From assembly GCA_030596245.1 (NCBI GenBank), contig JAUVKN010000013.1:1-25602 (forward strand): DNA of 25,602 bases. The letters are read 5' to 3'. Under the pieces are notes generated by a model, which worked only from the letters and a program-made list of their open reading frames with translations, was not told the origin of the DNA and did no database searches. The position numbers were made by a program, and so were the translations under genes. Shown one piece after another: positions 7,927-15,735 of this stretch (the first letter of the stretch is position 1; each line of letters starts with the position of its first letter). The DNA is from Bacteroidia bacterium. GTDB taxonomy: Bacteria; Bacteroidota; Bacteroidia; Bacteroidales; GCA-2748055.

Positions 7927-9179
7927 CGCTTTTTCAGGATTTTTTTCAACTTCAGTGTTTTATTGTTAATGAGTGGTTTTGCCCAAAAACCAATACTCAG
8001 GATATAGGCCATAGGTAATAGTAGAAATATCATACCCACCCTGAGGGTAGAAATATCGCTGATGAATCCGACCAATAGCTGAACAACGGCACCACCCATA
8101 ATACCGGTCATTAAAATACCCGCAAATGAGCCGTGATGGCTTTTTACAGAATTCAGAGCCAGGGAGATAATAATGGGATACATCACTGAAAGGAAAAATC
8201 CGGAAATTGGAAATGCATACAATGATACACTTGCAGGACCAAACAAAGCCACTAACAGGCTGATCATGGCCAGTATGGTAAAACCGCGCAACACTACCTT
8301 GCTGTCAAATATCTTCAAAAGAAGCAGCCCCAGAATACCTCCAATGGTCATTAATCCCCAAAAATAGGCAACTGCACTGGCACCTACAGTTTGGTTATCG
8401 AAACCATGGCTTGTCAGAAGGTATTTCGACATCCAGTATGAGATACCCTGCTCAGTACCCACATAAGCAAAAATACCCAGGAAGAACAGGATCACATACC
8501 TGTTTTTGAAGAGTGTGAAATAACTCTCTTTGGTGCCTACTTTCTCATCTTCTTTAAGTTCAACCTTCGGAAACTTTGTAATAAACATGACAACAATCAT
8601 CAGCAATGCCATAACGGCAAATACCCAGTAAACAGATACCCAGGACATTGATTGTGGCACCAATGATGAAAACAGTTCTATCAGGGGTTTATTAAAAGCA
8701 CCCTTATCGATGTTTACCACAAGGTAAGAGTACATCAGAGGGCTGATAAAAGATGCTGCTCCAAAAATCAATTGGGCCATAACAGAAGTAAATGCATAGT
8801 TCTCCTCACCGCCCGACACACGTAACAATGGATTGATAATAACCTGTAACATGGCCATTCCTGATCCAATGGTAAACAGTGAAATCATGAATACCGTGAA
8901 GGTCGGTGAGCTGGCAAATCCCAAAGCACCCGCAAGGGCCAGCGAAAATGCCAGTACCAGCATCCTCTTTTCACCGAATTTCTCTAAAAGAAACCCCGAT
9001 GGAATCGACATAACCCCGTAAGCAATAAAAAATGCAAAAGGTAAAAACCCGGCCATGGTTTCGGTGAGACCGAAACTTTCGGAAACACTCTGGTTCAATG
9101 CCCCCAGAATGTTTGTAAAAAATGAAATGACAAAAAAGGTAAGCAGTATTAATCCAACGATGTAGTAGTTGCGTTTCAT
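7899..9179 (-). CDS. FucP/GlcP-type MFS sugar permease
   Basis: The 426-residue protein has about 12 hydrophobic segments and is a major facilitator of the fucose/glucose:H+ symporter group. Supporting motifs are GFLPFAFFIAYGVMSIPSGF with LEKFGEKRM after helix 2, FTIGSGMAMLQVIINPL, GTEQGISYWMSKYL in the second half, and GIMGGAVVQLLVGFISD. It would import a monosaccharide across the inner membrane. It is the first gene of the minus-strand sugar locus, and a promoter probably lies in 9180-9319. The downstream alpha-fucosidase makes L-fucose a reasonable guess, but no fucose isomerase, kinase or aldolase genes are seen in the window. The C-terminal tail is lysine/arginine-rich and overlaps the kinase start. 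Confidence 0.9.
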   Translation of the reverse strand: MKRNYYIVGLILLTFFVISFFTNILGALNQSVSESFGLTETMAGFLPFAFFIAYGVMSIPSGFLLEKFGEKRMLVLAFSLALAGALGFASSPTFTVFMISLFTIGSGMAMLQVIINPLLRVSGGEENYAFTSVMAQLIFGAASFISPLMYSYLVVNIDKGAFNKPLIELFSSLVPQSMSWVSVYWVFAVMALLMIVVMFITKFPKVELKEDEKVGTKESYFTLFKNRYVILFFLGIFAYVGTEQGISYWMSKYLLTSHGFDNQTVGASAVAYFWGLMTIGGILGLLLLKIFDSKVVLRGFTILAMISLLVALFGPASVSLYAFPISGFFLSVMYPIIISLALNSVKSHHGSFAGILMTGIMGGAVVQLLVGFISDISTLRVGMIFLLLPMAYILSIGFWAKPLINNKTLKLKKILKKRWQLQKVRR

Positions 9180-9319
9180 GTCTAAATGAATTTCTAAAAT
9201 TCCACTTCTGTTGATTGTTCCCTGATATAAGAATACTCTTCTTTTATGGGCATTAAGATAACAAATTTTATATCCTGAGAGATTGACTTGGTCGCAGATC
9301 CCTTATTAACTCTTCTGGT

Positions 9320-10225
9320 TTACCCCTTCCCCGACCTGGGGTGAAAACTGATAATGGCCTCCCTCAGGTACTCCCTGTCCAGGTGGGTATAGATCTCGGT
9401 TGTGATGATCGATTCGTGGCCCAGCATCTCCTGGACAGCCCTGAGGTCAGCCCCGCCCTCCACCAGGTGTGTGGCAAAGGAGTGTCTGAACGTGTGAGGG
9501 CTAACCCTCTTTTTTATGCCGGCCCTCTTTGTCAGCTCTTTAATGATCGTGAAAATCATAACCCGTGTCAGCATACGGCCGCGACGGTTCAGAAAGAGGA
9601 TATCTTCACTACCCGGCTGGATCACCAGTGAATTTCTGTCAGGTAAGTAGAAGTCTATCTCTCTCAGAGCACGCCCACTCACAGGAACCAGCCGCTCCTT
9701 GTCCCCCTTCCCGATGATCCGAATAAATCCTTCCGCCCTGAAAATGTTCGAAATGCGGAGTCCCACCAGTTCACTCACCCGGAGTCCGCAACTATACAAT
9801 ACCTCAAGCATGGCTTTGTTACGCCGACCTTCCGGTTTGCTCAGATCGATGGCCGACAGTATGAGATCAATCTCATTCACCGAAAGTACTTCCGGCAGTT
9901 TTCTGCCCAGTTTTGGGCCTTCAAGTAGTGCTGTAGGATCTTTTTCTACTGCGTCCTCCAGTAGCAGGTACCGATAAAAGGCCTTCAGTCCGGAAAGGAT
10001 CCGGGCCTGACTCCTGGCCGATAGCCCTAATTCACTGATCCATACCAGAAAATCAAAGAGCTGATCATGATCCAGCTCATCTGGTCCACCTTCCAACTGC
10101 TGCATCTCCATATACTGCATCAGTTTCCGGATATCGGATATGTATGCAACAATGGAATTGGGAGACAATCCCCTTTCCAGTTTCAGGAATCCTTCAAAAT
10201 CTTTCAGTGCGTTCCGCCATTCCAT
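9320..10225 (-). CDS. xerD: Site-specific tyrosine recombinase XerD
   Basis: The 301-residue protein has an N-terminal SAM-like core-binding domain (residues 1-90) and a catalytic domain with the full active-site set: Arg149 (SCGLRVSELVGLR), Lys173 (GKGDKERLVP), His244-x-x-Arg247 (PHTFRHSFATHL), His270 (EMLGH) and nucleophile Tyr279 (EIYTHLD). Length and motifs match XerD, which with XerC resolves chromosome dimers at dif near the terminus. No dif-like site was identified here. The ATG at 10225 overlaps the HupE-like stop codon (TAATG), so translation is probably coupled. There are no phage or transposon genes beside it, so a housekeeping recombinase is preferred over an element integrase. 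XerC versus XerD cannot be fully settled by eye. Confidence 0.92.
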   Translation of the reverse strand: MEWRNALKDFEGFLKLERGLSPNSIVAYISDIRKLMQYMEMQQLEGGPDELDHDQLFDFLVWISELGLSARSQARILSGLKAFYRYLLLEDAVEKDPTALLEGPKLGRKLPEVLSVNEIDLILSAIDLSKPEGRRNKAMLEVLYSCGLRVSELVGLRISNIFRAEGFIRIIGKGDKERLVPVSGRALREIDFYLPDRNSLVIQPGSEDILFLNRRGRMLTRVMIFTIIKELTKRAGIKKRVSPHTFRHSFATHLVEGGADLRAVQEMLGHESIITTEIYTHLDREYLREAIISFHPRSGKG

Positions 10226-10809
10226 TAGAAAGTAAATCGCTCAATCATCAACACCAGAGATACCCCCAGTCCGGCACCCGACATCAGTACATGCCACTCC
10301 CGCCTGGGATAGTGCAAAAGATCCACCACCACTTTGGTGAGTAGCATAATTACAGCCACGATCAGGATCTGACCCGCTTCAATCCCAACATTGAAAGAAA
10401 ATAGTGGAAGTACAAGACCCTTTTCACTTCCCAGCAGACTCCTCAGGTAATTGGAAAAACCGAGCCCGTGGATCAAACCGAAAAAAAGTGCCGCTGAATA
10501 CTTCAGGTAGTGAAGTGTGGAGGTAACCTTTTGTTTCCTGGTTAGCACATTGGCCAGGGCCGTTACAAAAATGGTGAGTGGGATCAGGAATTCGATCAGA
10601 TCGCCATCCACCCGGACCAGGTCCAGGGTAGCCAGAGCGAGGGTAAGGGAGTGACCGATGGTAAAAGCAGTGACCAGGATCAATACCCGTTTCCACTCCT
10701 TCAGACTGTATACGGCACAGAGGGTCAGGATAAAAAGAATATGATCGTATCCCTTCAGATCGGCGATATGCTGGAGGCCCAGCTTGAAATAGAGTTCAAA
10801 TAGAGACAT
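10225..10809 (-). CDS. HupE/UreJ-family membrane protein
   Basis: The 194-residue protein has about six hydrophobic segments. Diagnostic motifs are GLQHIADLKGYDHILFILTL near the N-terminus, TAFTIGHSLTLALA, and FGLIHGLGFS. These are hallmarks of the HupE/UreJ family, whose members are proposed nickel or cobalt permeases; the metal for this short Bacteroidota type is not established. No signal peptide is seen beyond the first membrane helix. It is first in a two-gene unit with xerD and diverges from the DUF6702 gene across a 40-bp gap. In many proteobacterial HupE/UreJ proteins a periplasmic domain is fused at the N-terminus. The separate DUF6702 protein next door may play that part. Confidence 0.85.
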   Translation of the reverse strand: MSLFELYFKLGLQHIADLKGYDHILFILTLCAVYSLKEWKRVLILVTAFTIGHSLTLALATLDLVRVDGDLIEFLIPLTIFVTALANVLTRKQKVTSTLHYLKYSAALFFGLIHGLGFSNYLRSLLGSEKGLVLPLFSFNVGIEAGQILIVAVIMLLTKVVVDLLHYPRREWHVLMSGAGLGVSLVLMIERFTF

Positions 10810-10815
10810 AGGGTG

Positions 10816-10827
10816 CTAATGCATTAG
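10816..10827. promoter_or_regulatory. Perfect 12-bp palindrome CTAATGCATTAG in divergent gap
   Basis: The 40-bp space between the divergently transcribed HupE-like and DUF6702 genes contains a perfect 12-bp palindrome 6 bp from one start codon and 22 bp from the other. A dimeric regulator could control both genes from here. No further copy was noticed by eye. A chance 12-bp palindrome in a gap this small is possible but uncommon. Confidence 0.45.
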
Positions 10828-10836
10828 AAGTTTGTG

Positions 10837-10844
10837 TAATTTTG
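10837..10844 (+). promoter_or_regulatory. Bacteroidota -7 element TAATTTTG for the DUF6702 operon
   Basis: TAATTTTG is an exact match to the TAnnTTTG -7 consensus of Bacteroidota sigma factor promoters. No good TTTG -33 box is seen 17-23 bp upstream. Transcription starting 5-7 bp downstream would begin at or next to the ATG at 10850, giving a leaderless or nearly leaderless mRNA. Confidence 0.4.
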
Positions 10845-10849
10845 GAGCC

Positions 10850-11341
10850 ATGAAACTGATCAGTATGCTCATATTCATGTTCCTGTTGCCGGCATGGTCC
10901 CTTGCCCATCCGCTTCATCTTTCCATTACGAATATAACATATGAAAATGGAAAGCTAAAGATTAGCATGAAAACATTCAGAGATGATTGGGAGACTGCCT
11001 ATTTTCATTATCACAGCAAATTGATTGATTTTACGGATCGAGAGCAAAGAGAGATTCAATGGTTCGATGATTACCTGAATGATCGGTTCAAACTGTCTCG
11101 TCATAAAGGCGGTCCCGGACTCTCCATTGAGATTGACACAGTAATGCTGGACGAAGATACCATGATCATTGAGATGCAATCTACCATCCGGACAAAACCA
11201 AATTCTTTGTACATTTACAACGCTTTACTCACAGATATTTATCCCGATCAAACAAATCTTGTAATATTTGGTTTTAAAAAAAAGGAAACTGGTATAAAAT
11301 TTGATATGAAAAAGCATGATGCTGAAGTGGTGTTAAAATGA
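10850..11341 (+). CDS. Periplasmic DUF6702 family protein
   Basis: Starting at the ATG at 10850 the protein has 163 residues. It opens with a signal peptide (MKLISMLIFMFLLPAWSLA), and predicted cleavage leaves a mature N-terminus beginning HPLHLS. The rest is beta-rich, with KLKISMKTFRDDWETA as the most typical DUF6702 stretch; this family is widespread and uncharacterised in Bacteroidota. The mature N-terminal histidine and the H-x-x-H spacing could bind a metal, which would fit the divergent HupE-like permease; this is inference. A TTG at 10832 would add six residues but falls before the -7 element, so it is rejected. The stop is 4 nt before the next ATG, so it is the first gene of a four-gene plus-strand unit. 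Confidence 0.82.
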   Translation: MKLISMLIFMFLLPAWSLAHPLHLSITNITYENGKLKISMKTFRDDWETAYFHYHSKLIDFTDREQREIQWFDDYLNDRFKLSRHKGGPGLSIEIDTVMLDEDTMIIEMQSTIRTKPNSLYIYNALLTDIYPDQTNLVIFGFKKKETGIKFDMKKHDAEVVLK

Positions 11342-11345
11342 CTGG

Positions 11346-13967
11346 ATGAAGAGATTGTGGCTGCCCATATTATTCCTGGTGTACTTGGTTTCACCTCTAT
11401 ATGCTACCCATAACAGGGCGGGTGAAATTACATTGACACAAATCGATGAGCTTACTTACGAGATTACCATCACCACCTTTACTTTTACGCTGAGTCAGGC
11501 CGATCGCAACGAGCTTGAAGTACAATGGGGCGATAACACCTTCTCTTATGCCCCACGGATCTCCATCACCAAGCTTCCCAATTACTACCAGAAGAATGTT
11601 TATATCACCCAACATACTTTTCCCGGACCGGGTGTGTATGTTATCGTTGTTCAGGACCCCAACCGAAACGATGGTGTAAAGAACATTCCCAACTCGGTGA
11701 ATGTGGTCTTCTCCATAAAAACGACCATCCTCATTAATCCTTTGTTGGGAAACAACTCCTCACCCATTTTGCTAAATCCTCCCATAGACAGGGCAGCATA
11801 CGGCCAGATTTTCATTCACAATCCGGCGGCCTATGATCCTGATGGTGACAGCATCTCTTATAAACTGACCGTATGTACCGAACAGGATGGCAGGCCCATC
11901 GATGGGTATACCCTGCCACCTGCCAGTGACACGCTCTTTATAAATGCCTATACCGGGGACCTGACCTGGATCACTCCTGCGGATACCGGAATCTTTAACA
12001 TTGCCATTGATATAGAGGAGTGGCGTAGCGGGGTAAAGATCGGCAATATCGTGAGGGACATGCAAATCGATGTATTCAATACCGACAACCACCCCCCGGT
12101 GCAGAACGAACCCGGGAATTACTGCATTCAGGCAGGAAATCTGCTTTCTATCGATATGATCGCCACAGATGAGGATAGTGATTCTATCCAGCAATGGGCC
12201 ACAGGCGGGCCATTCGTGGTGGAACAGAATCCGGCTACCTATGTAGTGGATAAGGCTTCTGCTACCATAGGTTACAGCAGGGCCAGGTTTGAATGGCATA
12301 CCGATTGCTCCCATGTCAGGAAGCAATATTACACAGTCGTCTTTAAAGCGGAAGACAGCCACCCGGAAACCCCCCTGGTGGATATACGCAATATGAACAT
12401 CAGGGTCCTGGGCCCGGCCCCGGGGATGCCTATGCTGATTCCGGGAAGCAATTCAGTCACTGTGACCTGGCCGGCTGATACATGTTTGCCTGTCACAGAT
12501 TATCAAATATTCAGGAAAACAGGACCGGCAGGATATGTTCCTGACACCTGCACAGGTGGGGTACCCACCGAGACCGGGTATGAATTCATTGGCAGCACCA
12601 AAGAGAGGTTGGATACCATCTTTGTGGATGATAACAATGGAAACGGTCTGGAACAGGGGAACGAGTATTGCTACATGATTGTTTCGGTATATCCCGATGG
12701 CGCTTTAAGCTACCCATCACCGGAGAATTGCACCCCCCTTGTGGAAGGATCACCCTCCCTCCTGGAAGTGAGTGTGGTGGATCATACATCAAGTGGAACC
12801 ATCCGCCTGGCCTGGGCCCGTCCCTCAAAGCTGGACACGATTCCGGCCACCGGTCCATACGAATACATCATATACCGCTCAGATGACCTGCTGGGACAGT
12901 CCTTGGTGCAAGTAGGATCTTTCAAAACTTCCGACCTGAACGATACTATTTGGCTGGATGAAAATGTGAATACGGAAATGTTTCCATGGTCATACGGCGT
13001 AGAACTTTACAACGATGCTCCCGGGAACAGGTTCCTCATTGGCATGCCCGAAGCTGCCTCTTCACTCTATCCTGATCTGGTTGGTGAGGACAACCACATT
13101 GTGGTCCGGATGCGGAAAAACGTACCATGGATCAATTATGATCATACTGTTTATCGCCTCAACCAGAGCAGCGGGGAGTATGATTCCATCGGATTCACCA
13201 CCGATGAAACCTTCATAGATGAAGGGCTTTCCAATGGGGTTGAGTACTGTTACAGGGTCACCAGTACGGGTTGGAGACTCCTGGATGGAAAGCTTTATGA
13301 AAATGTAAACTACAGCCACACCAATTGCACCATGCCGGTGGATACCATACCACCCTGTCCCCCTGATCTTAACGGATATTCGGTGTGCGACAGTGGATAT
13401 AACCATGTTTCGTGGAGTTATGAGGAGGATATTCCCTGTGCCGCGGATGTGGTAGGTTATATTCTCTATTACAGCCCCACCATTGAGCTTCCCATGGTTC
13501 CCATTGCCGAGTTCAACAGCAGAAACGATACTGTGTATGACCATTACGCGGAAAATTCCCTGACCGGTTGTTATTTCGTTACTGCCATCGATTCATTTGA
13601 TAACGAATCTGTCCCTTCTGTAAGGCTCTGTCTGGACGAATGCTCCAACTATGTCCTTCCCAACGTCTTCTCCCCAAACGGTGACGGGATCAATGATATT
13701 TACCGTCCACTGCGAACCTCTTATATAGAAAGAGTGGACATGACTATATTCAACCGGTGGGGTTTGCAGGTATTCGAAACTGAAGATCCGGATATCAACT
13801 GGGACGGAAAGATCACAGGCACAGATAAATTGGTTGCGCCCGGAGTCTACTATTATATATGCGATGTATATGAATACCGTTTGACGGGACTGGAGGCATA
13901 TGTCCTCACAGGTTTTATTTATGTTTATTCGGGTAGCGATAATGATGTGTTTATTGAAACCAAATAA
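11346..13967 (+). CDS. Large secreted T9SS type B cargo protein (gliding-motility-associated C-terminal domain)
   Basis: The 873-residue protein has a signal peptide (MKRLWLPILFLVYLVSPLYA) followed by ATHNRAGEI, an N-terminal signature common to large Bacteroidota surface proteins. Residues ~30-350 are beta-sandwich repeats including cadherin/PKD-like segments (YDPDGDSISYKL, ATDEDSDSIQQW). Residues ~355-770 contain fibronectin type III-like units (VTVTWPADTCLPVTDYQIFR and NHVSWSYEEDIPCAADVVGY are examples), with many cysteines. The last ~100 residues are the type B sorting domain: VLPNVFSPNGDGINDIYRP, FNRWGLQVFET, WDGK, APGVYYY. It should cross the outer membrane through the type IX system and attach to the surface or be released. 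No catalytic domain was recognised; adhesion or matrix function is likely but unproven. Confidence 0.93.
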   Translation: MKRLWLPILFLVYLVSPLYATHNRAGEITLTQIDELTYEITITTFTFTLSQADRNELEVQWGDNTFSYAPRISITKLPNYYQKNVYITQHTFPGPGVYVIVVQDPNRNDGVKNIPNSVNVVFSIKTTILINPLLGNNSSPILLNPPIDRAAYGQIFIHNPAAYDPDGDSISYKLTVCTEQDGRPIDGYTLPPASDTLFINAYTGDLTWITPADTGIFNIAIDIEEWRSGVKIGNIVRDMQIDVFNTDNHPPVQNEPGNYCIQAGNLLSIDMIATDEDSDSIQQWATGGPFVVEQNPATYVVDKASATIGYSRARFEWHTDCSHVRKQYYTVVFKAEDSHPETPLVDIRNMNIRVLGPAPGMPMLIPGSNSVTVTWPADTCLPVTDYQIFRKTGPAGYVPDTCTGGVPTETGYEFIGSTKERLDTIFVDDNNGNGLEQGNEYCYMIVSVYPDGALSYPSPENCTPLVEGSPSLLEVSVVDHTSSGTIRLAWARPSKLDTIPATGPYEYIIYRSDDLLGQSLVQVGSFKTSDLNDTIWLDENVNTEMFPWSYGVELYNDAPGNRFLIGMPEAASSLYPDLVGEDNHIVVRMRKNVPWINYDHTVYRLNQSSGEYDSIGFTTDETFIDEGLSNGVEYCYRVTSTGWRLLDGKLYENVNYSHTNCTMPVDTIPPCPPDLNGYSVCDSGYNHVSWSYEEDIPCAADVVGYILYYSPTIELPMVPIAEFNSRNDTVYDHYAENSLTGCYFVTAIDSFDNESVPSVRLCLDECSNYVLPNVFSPNGDGINDIYRPLRTSYIERVDMTIFNRWGLQVFETEDPDINWDGKITGTDKLVAPGVYYYICDVYEYRLTGLEAYVLTGFIYVYSGSDNDVFIETK

Positions 13968-13974
13968 TTGTGTT

Positions 13975-15174
13975 ATGCGAAAACAGGGACTTCTGGCAAC
14001 TTTTCTGTTTGTTTCAGTGCTGGGTTTCGGTCAGGTTGACCCCTATCTGGCAGGTCGGGCCTGCATGAACCAGAAGTTGTATGATTCAGCTGTTTTTCAT
14101 CTGGAGAAGGCGCTGGACCAGAATCCTGGTGAAACAGAGATCCTCCTTCACCTTGGCCTTTCATATTATGAACTGAAGAATTATCCTGCCGCCAGGGATG
14201 CATTTTATGAAACTGAAAAACGCCGAAATGGTATGGGCAGTTTTTACCTTGCCAAAACAGAAGTGAAATTGAACCATCCAGAGTTGGCCCTGAAATACTT
14301 AAGAGTACATCTTTCGTCGCGTTACAAACAGGCCGAACACATCATCCTGCTGGATGAAGAACTCTCCACACTTGAGGGATCGCCAGGATGGCAACAGCTC
14401 TGGAATGAAAAAAAGTGGTATGGCAGCGGGGACAAGGAGTTTCAGGAGGCCATATTCCTTAATGATAACGGCGATCACCTGGGAGCCATCAACCTGCTGA
14501 ACAAACTGGAGAAGCAAGGGTATAAACGCAGCATTGTTCAAGCTGAAAAAGCTGCCATTTACACAGAACTGGGTAATGCCAAAGCAGCCCGTTCTGAGCT
14601 CAGGTCGGCCGTTAAAAGTGATGTCAGAAACCTGGATGCTGTCCAGAAACTCGCCCGCTATCAGCTGGAAGACGGCGCTTCTGAAGAAGCTGCCATTGCA
14701 CTAAGCAGGGTGATCAGGCAGGATCCGGCCAGGTTTGACGCTTATATTCAGCGTGCAGAGGTTCGCAGCCATGAGGAGGACCTGTCGGGAGCCATAGAAG
14801 ATATGGAGCTTTACCTTACCTATTTTCCTGCAGAGGATGAGGCCATTTATAGAAAAGGATTGATCCTGTTTGAACATGGAAAATATCTGGATGCTATTCA
14901 ATCTTTTAATCATGCTCTGGCACTTGACACGGGAAAGCCGGAGTACTATTTCGCCAGGGGAATGACTTACGCTTCCACCGGTACAAACAGGTATGCTGAC
15001 AAAGATATGTCCATGGCTCTGGATCTTGATCCCTTAAACGGAGAGATCTGGTACGAGAAAGGCAAACTTTCAGAAAAGCTGGGGAACAGAAGGGGGGCTT
15101 GCCATTGCTATCAGAAAGCATTTCAGTATGGCATTTTTAAGGCCGGTGAATTCCTCGACAGCAATTGTAACTAA
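13975..15174 (+). CDS. Secreted tetratricopeptide repeat protein
   Basis: With the ATG at 13975 the protein has 399 residues and a normal signal peptide (MRKQGLLATFLFVSVLGFGQ). The rest consists of TPR units: YDSAVFHLEKALDQNPG, SYYELKNYPAARDAFYE, a middle series starting near LNDNGDHLGAINLLNKLEKQ, EEDLSGAIEDMELYLTYFP, KYLDAIQSFNHALALD and a last unit with RRGACHCYQKAFQYG. TPR solenoids bind other proteins. It starts 7 nt after the stop of the T9SS cargo gene, so a periplasmic scaffold or assembly role for that cargo is a fair guess. An upstream in-frame ATG at 13900 overlaps the cargo gene and would put residues ahead of the signal peptide, so it is rejected. No specific family name is recognised. 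Confidence 0.85.
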   Translation: MRKQGLLATFLFVSVLGFGQVDPYLAGRACMNQKLYDSAVFHLEKALDQNPGETEILLHLGLSYYELKNYPAARDAFYETEKRRNGMGSFYLAKTEVKLNHPELALKYLRVHLSSRYKQAEHIILLDEELSTLEGSPGWQQLWNEKKWYGSGDKEFQEAIFLNDNGDHLGAINLLNKLEKQGYKRSIVQAEKAAIYTELGNAKAARSELRSAVKSDVRNLDAVQKLARYQLEDGASEEAAIALSRVIRQDPARFDAYIQRAEVRSHEEDLSGAIEDMELYLTYFPAEDEAIYRKGLILFEHGKYLDAIQSFNHALALDTGKPEYYFARGMTYASTGTNRYADKDMSMALDLDPLNGEIWYEKGKLSEKLGNRRGACHCYQKAFQYGIFKAGEFLDSNCN

Positions 15175-15182
15175 AAAATGAA

Positions 15183-15725
15183 GTGGCTGAAAAGAAAATA
15201 CAAAATACAAGCAACAATACGAGTAACAAGCTCAAAAACCAAATTCAGTCGCTCCGGTCAGGGAACCGGTCTGCCATATTAAGCACCCTGAAGGAGTTAA
15301 GGAGCGGCGGCAATGTCTCCATCCTTCCCGATCTGTTTGAACTGTTGCTGGACCAGGAGGATGAGCAGATCATCAGTTCCATCAGCTCCTTGCTGAGCGA
15401 TTTGAAGGATAAGGATGCTGTACCTGCTCTGGCAAAGGCCATTGATAATCCGGAGAATTCAAAGATCTTAACGATCCTGGTGTCAGCCTGCTGGCAAAAC
15501 GGACTCTCTTACGGAAAACAGATCGATACCTTTGTTAAGGTAGTCATCACTGGCGAATATGAAGCAGCTATCGAAGCTTTTACGGTGATTGAGGAGGCGG
15601 TCGGAGATCTTGAACAGGTTGAGAGAGATCAGATTATAACAAATCTTAAATCGCGTATCAAGGAGGTTGATGAACAGAAAAAACTGTTGCTAAGTGAACT
15701 GATAAAAGTGGTTGCCAATTACTGA
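15183..15725 (+). CDS. HEAT-like repeat protein, hypothetical
   Basis: The 180-residue protein has no signal peptide. It starts with a polar Asn/Ser/Lys-rich tail (AEKKIQNTSNNTSNK) followed by alpha-helical pairs resembling HEAT repeats: ILSTLKELRSGGNVSILPDL, DEQIISSISSLLSDLKD, AVPALAKAIDNPEN. The C-terminus is a charged helix (KSRIKEVDEQKKLLLSELIK). The start is GTG at 15183, 8 nt after the TPR stop; the ATG at 15178-15180 is in another frame and leads to an early stop. It is the last gene of the plus-strand unit and ends 5 nt from the convergent DHOD-like stop. A cytoplasmic protein-binding role is inferred; no function is known to me. Confidence 0.78.
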   Translation: MAEKKIQNTSNNTSNKLKNQIQSLRSGNRSAILSTLKELRSGGNVSILPDLFELLLDQEDEQIISSISSLLSDLKDKDAVPALAKAIDNPENSKILTILVSACWQNGLSYGKQIDTFVKVVITGEYEAAIEAFTVIEEAVGDLEQVERDQIITNLKSRIKEVDEQKKLLLSELIKVVANY

Positions 15726-15735
15726 TGCTATCAGT
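15721..15735. terminator. Palindrome ACTGATGCTATCAGT shared by two convergent stop codons
   Basis: A perfect 6-bp inverted repeat with a 3-nt loop covers the TGA of the HEAT-like gene (15723-15725) and the TGA of the DHOD-like gene (15731-15733 on the other strand). An overlapping alternative stem, GATGC (15724-15728) with GCATC (15736-15740), would compete with it. There is no T-tract and the stem is weak. It may act as a small bidirectional terminator or may simply reflect convergent stops. Confidence 0.3.

Noticed and set aside
7460..7969. A 169-codon open frame on the plus strand, rich in Ser/Pro
   Set aside because: It is a shadow of the ROK kinase and the permease end, both supported by motifs.
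9180..9319. Search for a promoter ahead of the sugar permease
   Set aside because: Only a near match to TAnnTTTG with one base too many was found (TATAAAATTTG on the minus strand), so no promoter feature is called although one is expected here.
9320..10225. Tyrosine recombinase as the integrase of a mobile island
   Set aside because: The sequence fits housekeeping XerD, is translationally coupled to a HupE-like gene, and there are no att repeats, tRNA targets or phage/transposon genes nearby.
10832..10849. TTG start adding six residues to the DUF6702 protein
   Set aside because: It precedes the putative -7 element and would put a non-standard stretch before a normal signal peptide starting at the ATG at 10850.
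11772..12362. A 196-codon open frame on the minus strand
   Set aside because: It is antisense to the T9SS cargo gene and its translation has no recognisable domain.
13900..13974. Upstream ATG for the TPR protein inside the cargo gene
   Set aside because: It would bury the signal peptide 25 residues in and overlap the cargo coding end. The ATG at 13975 gives a normal secreted protein.
15178..15282. ATG directly after the TPR gene as start of the next gene
   Set aside because: Its frame hits a stop after about 34 codons with no family-like sequence. The GTG at 15183 opens the conserved HEAT-like frame.
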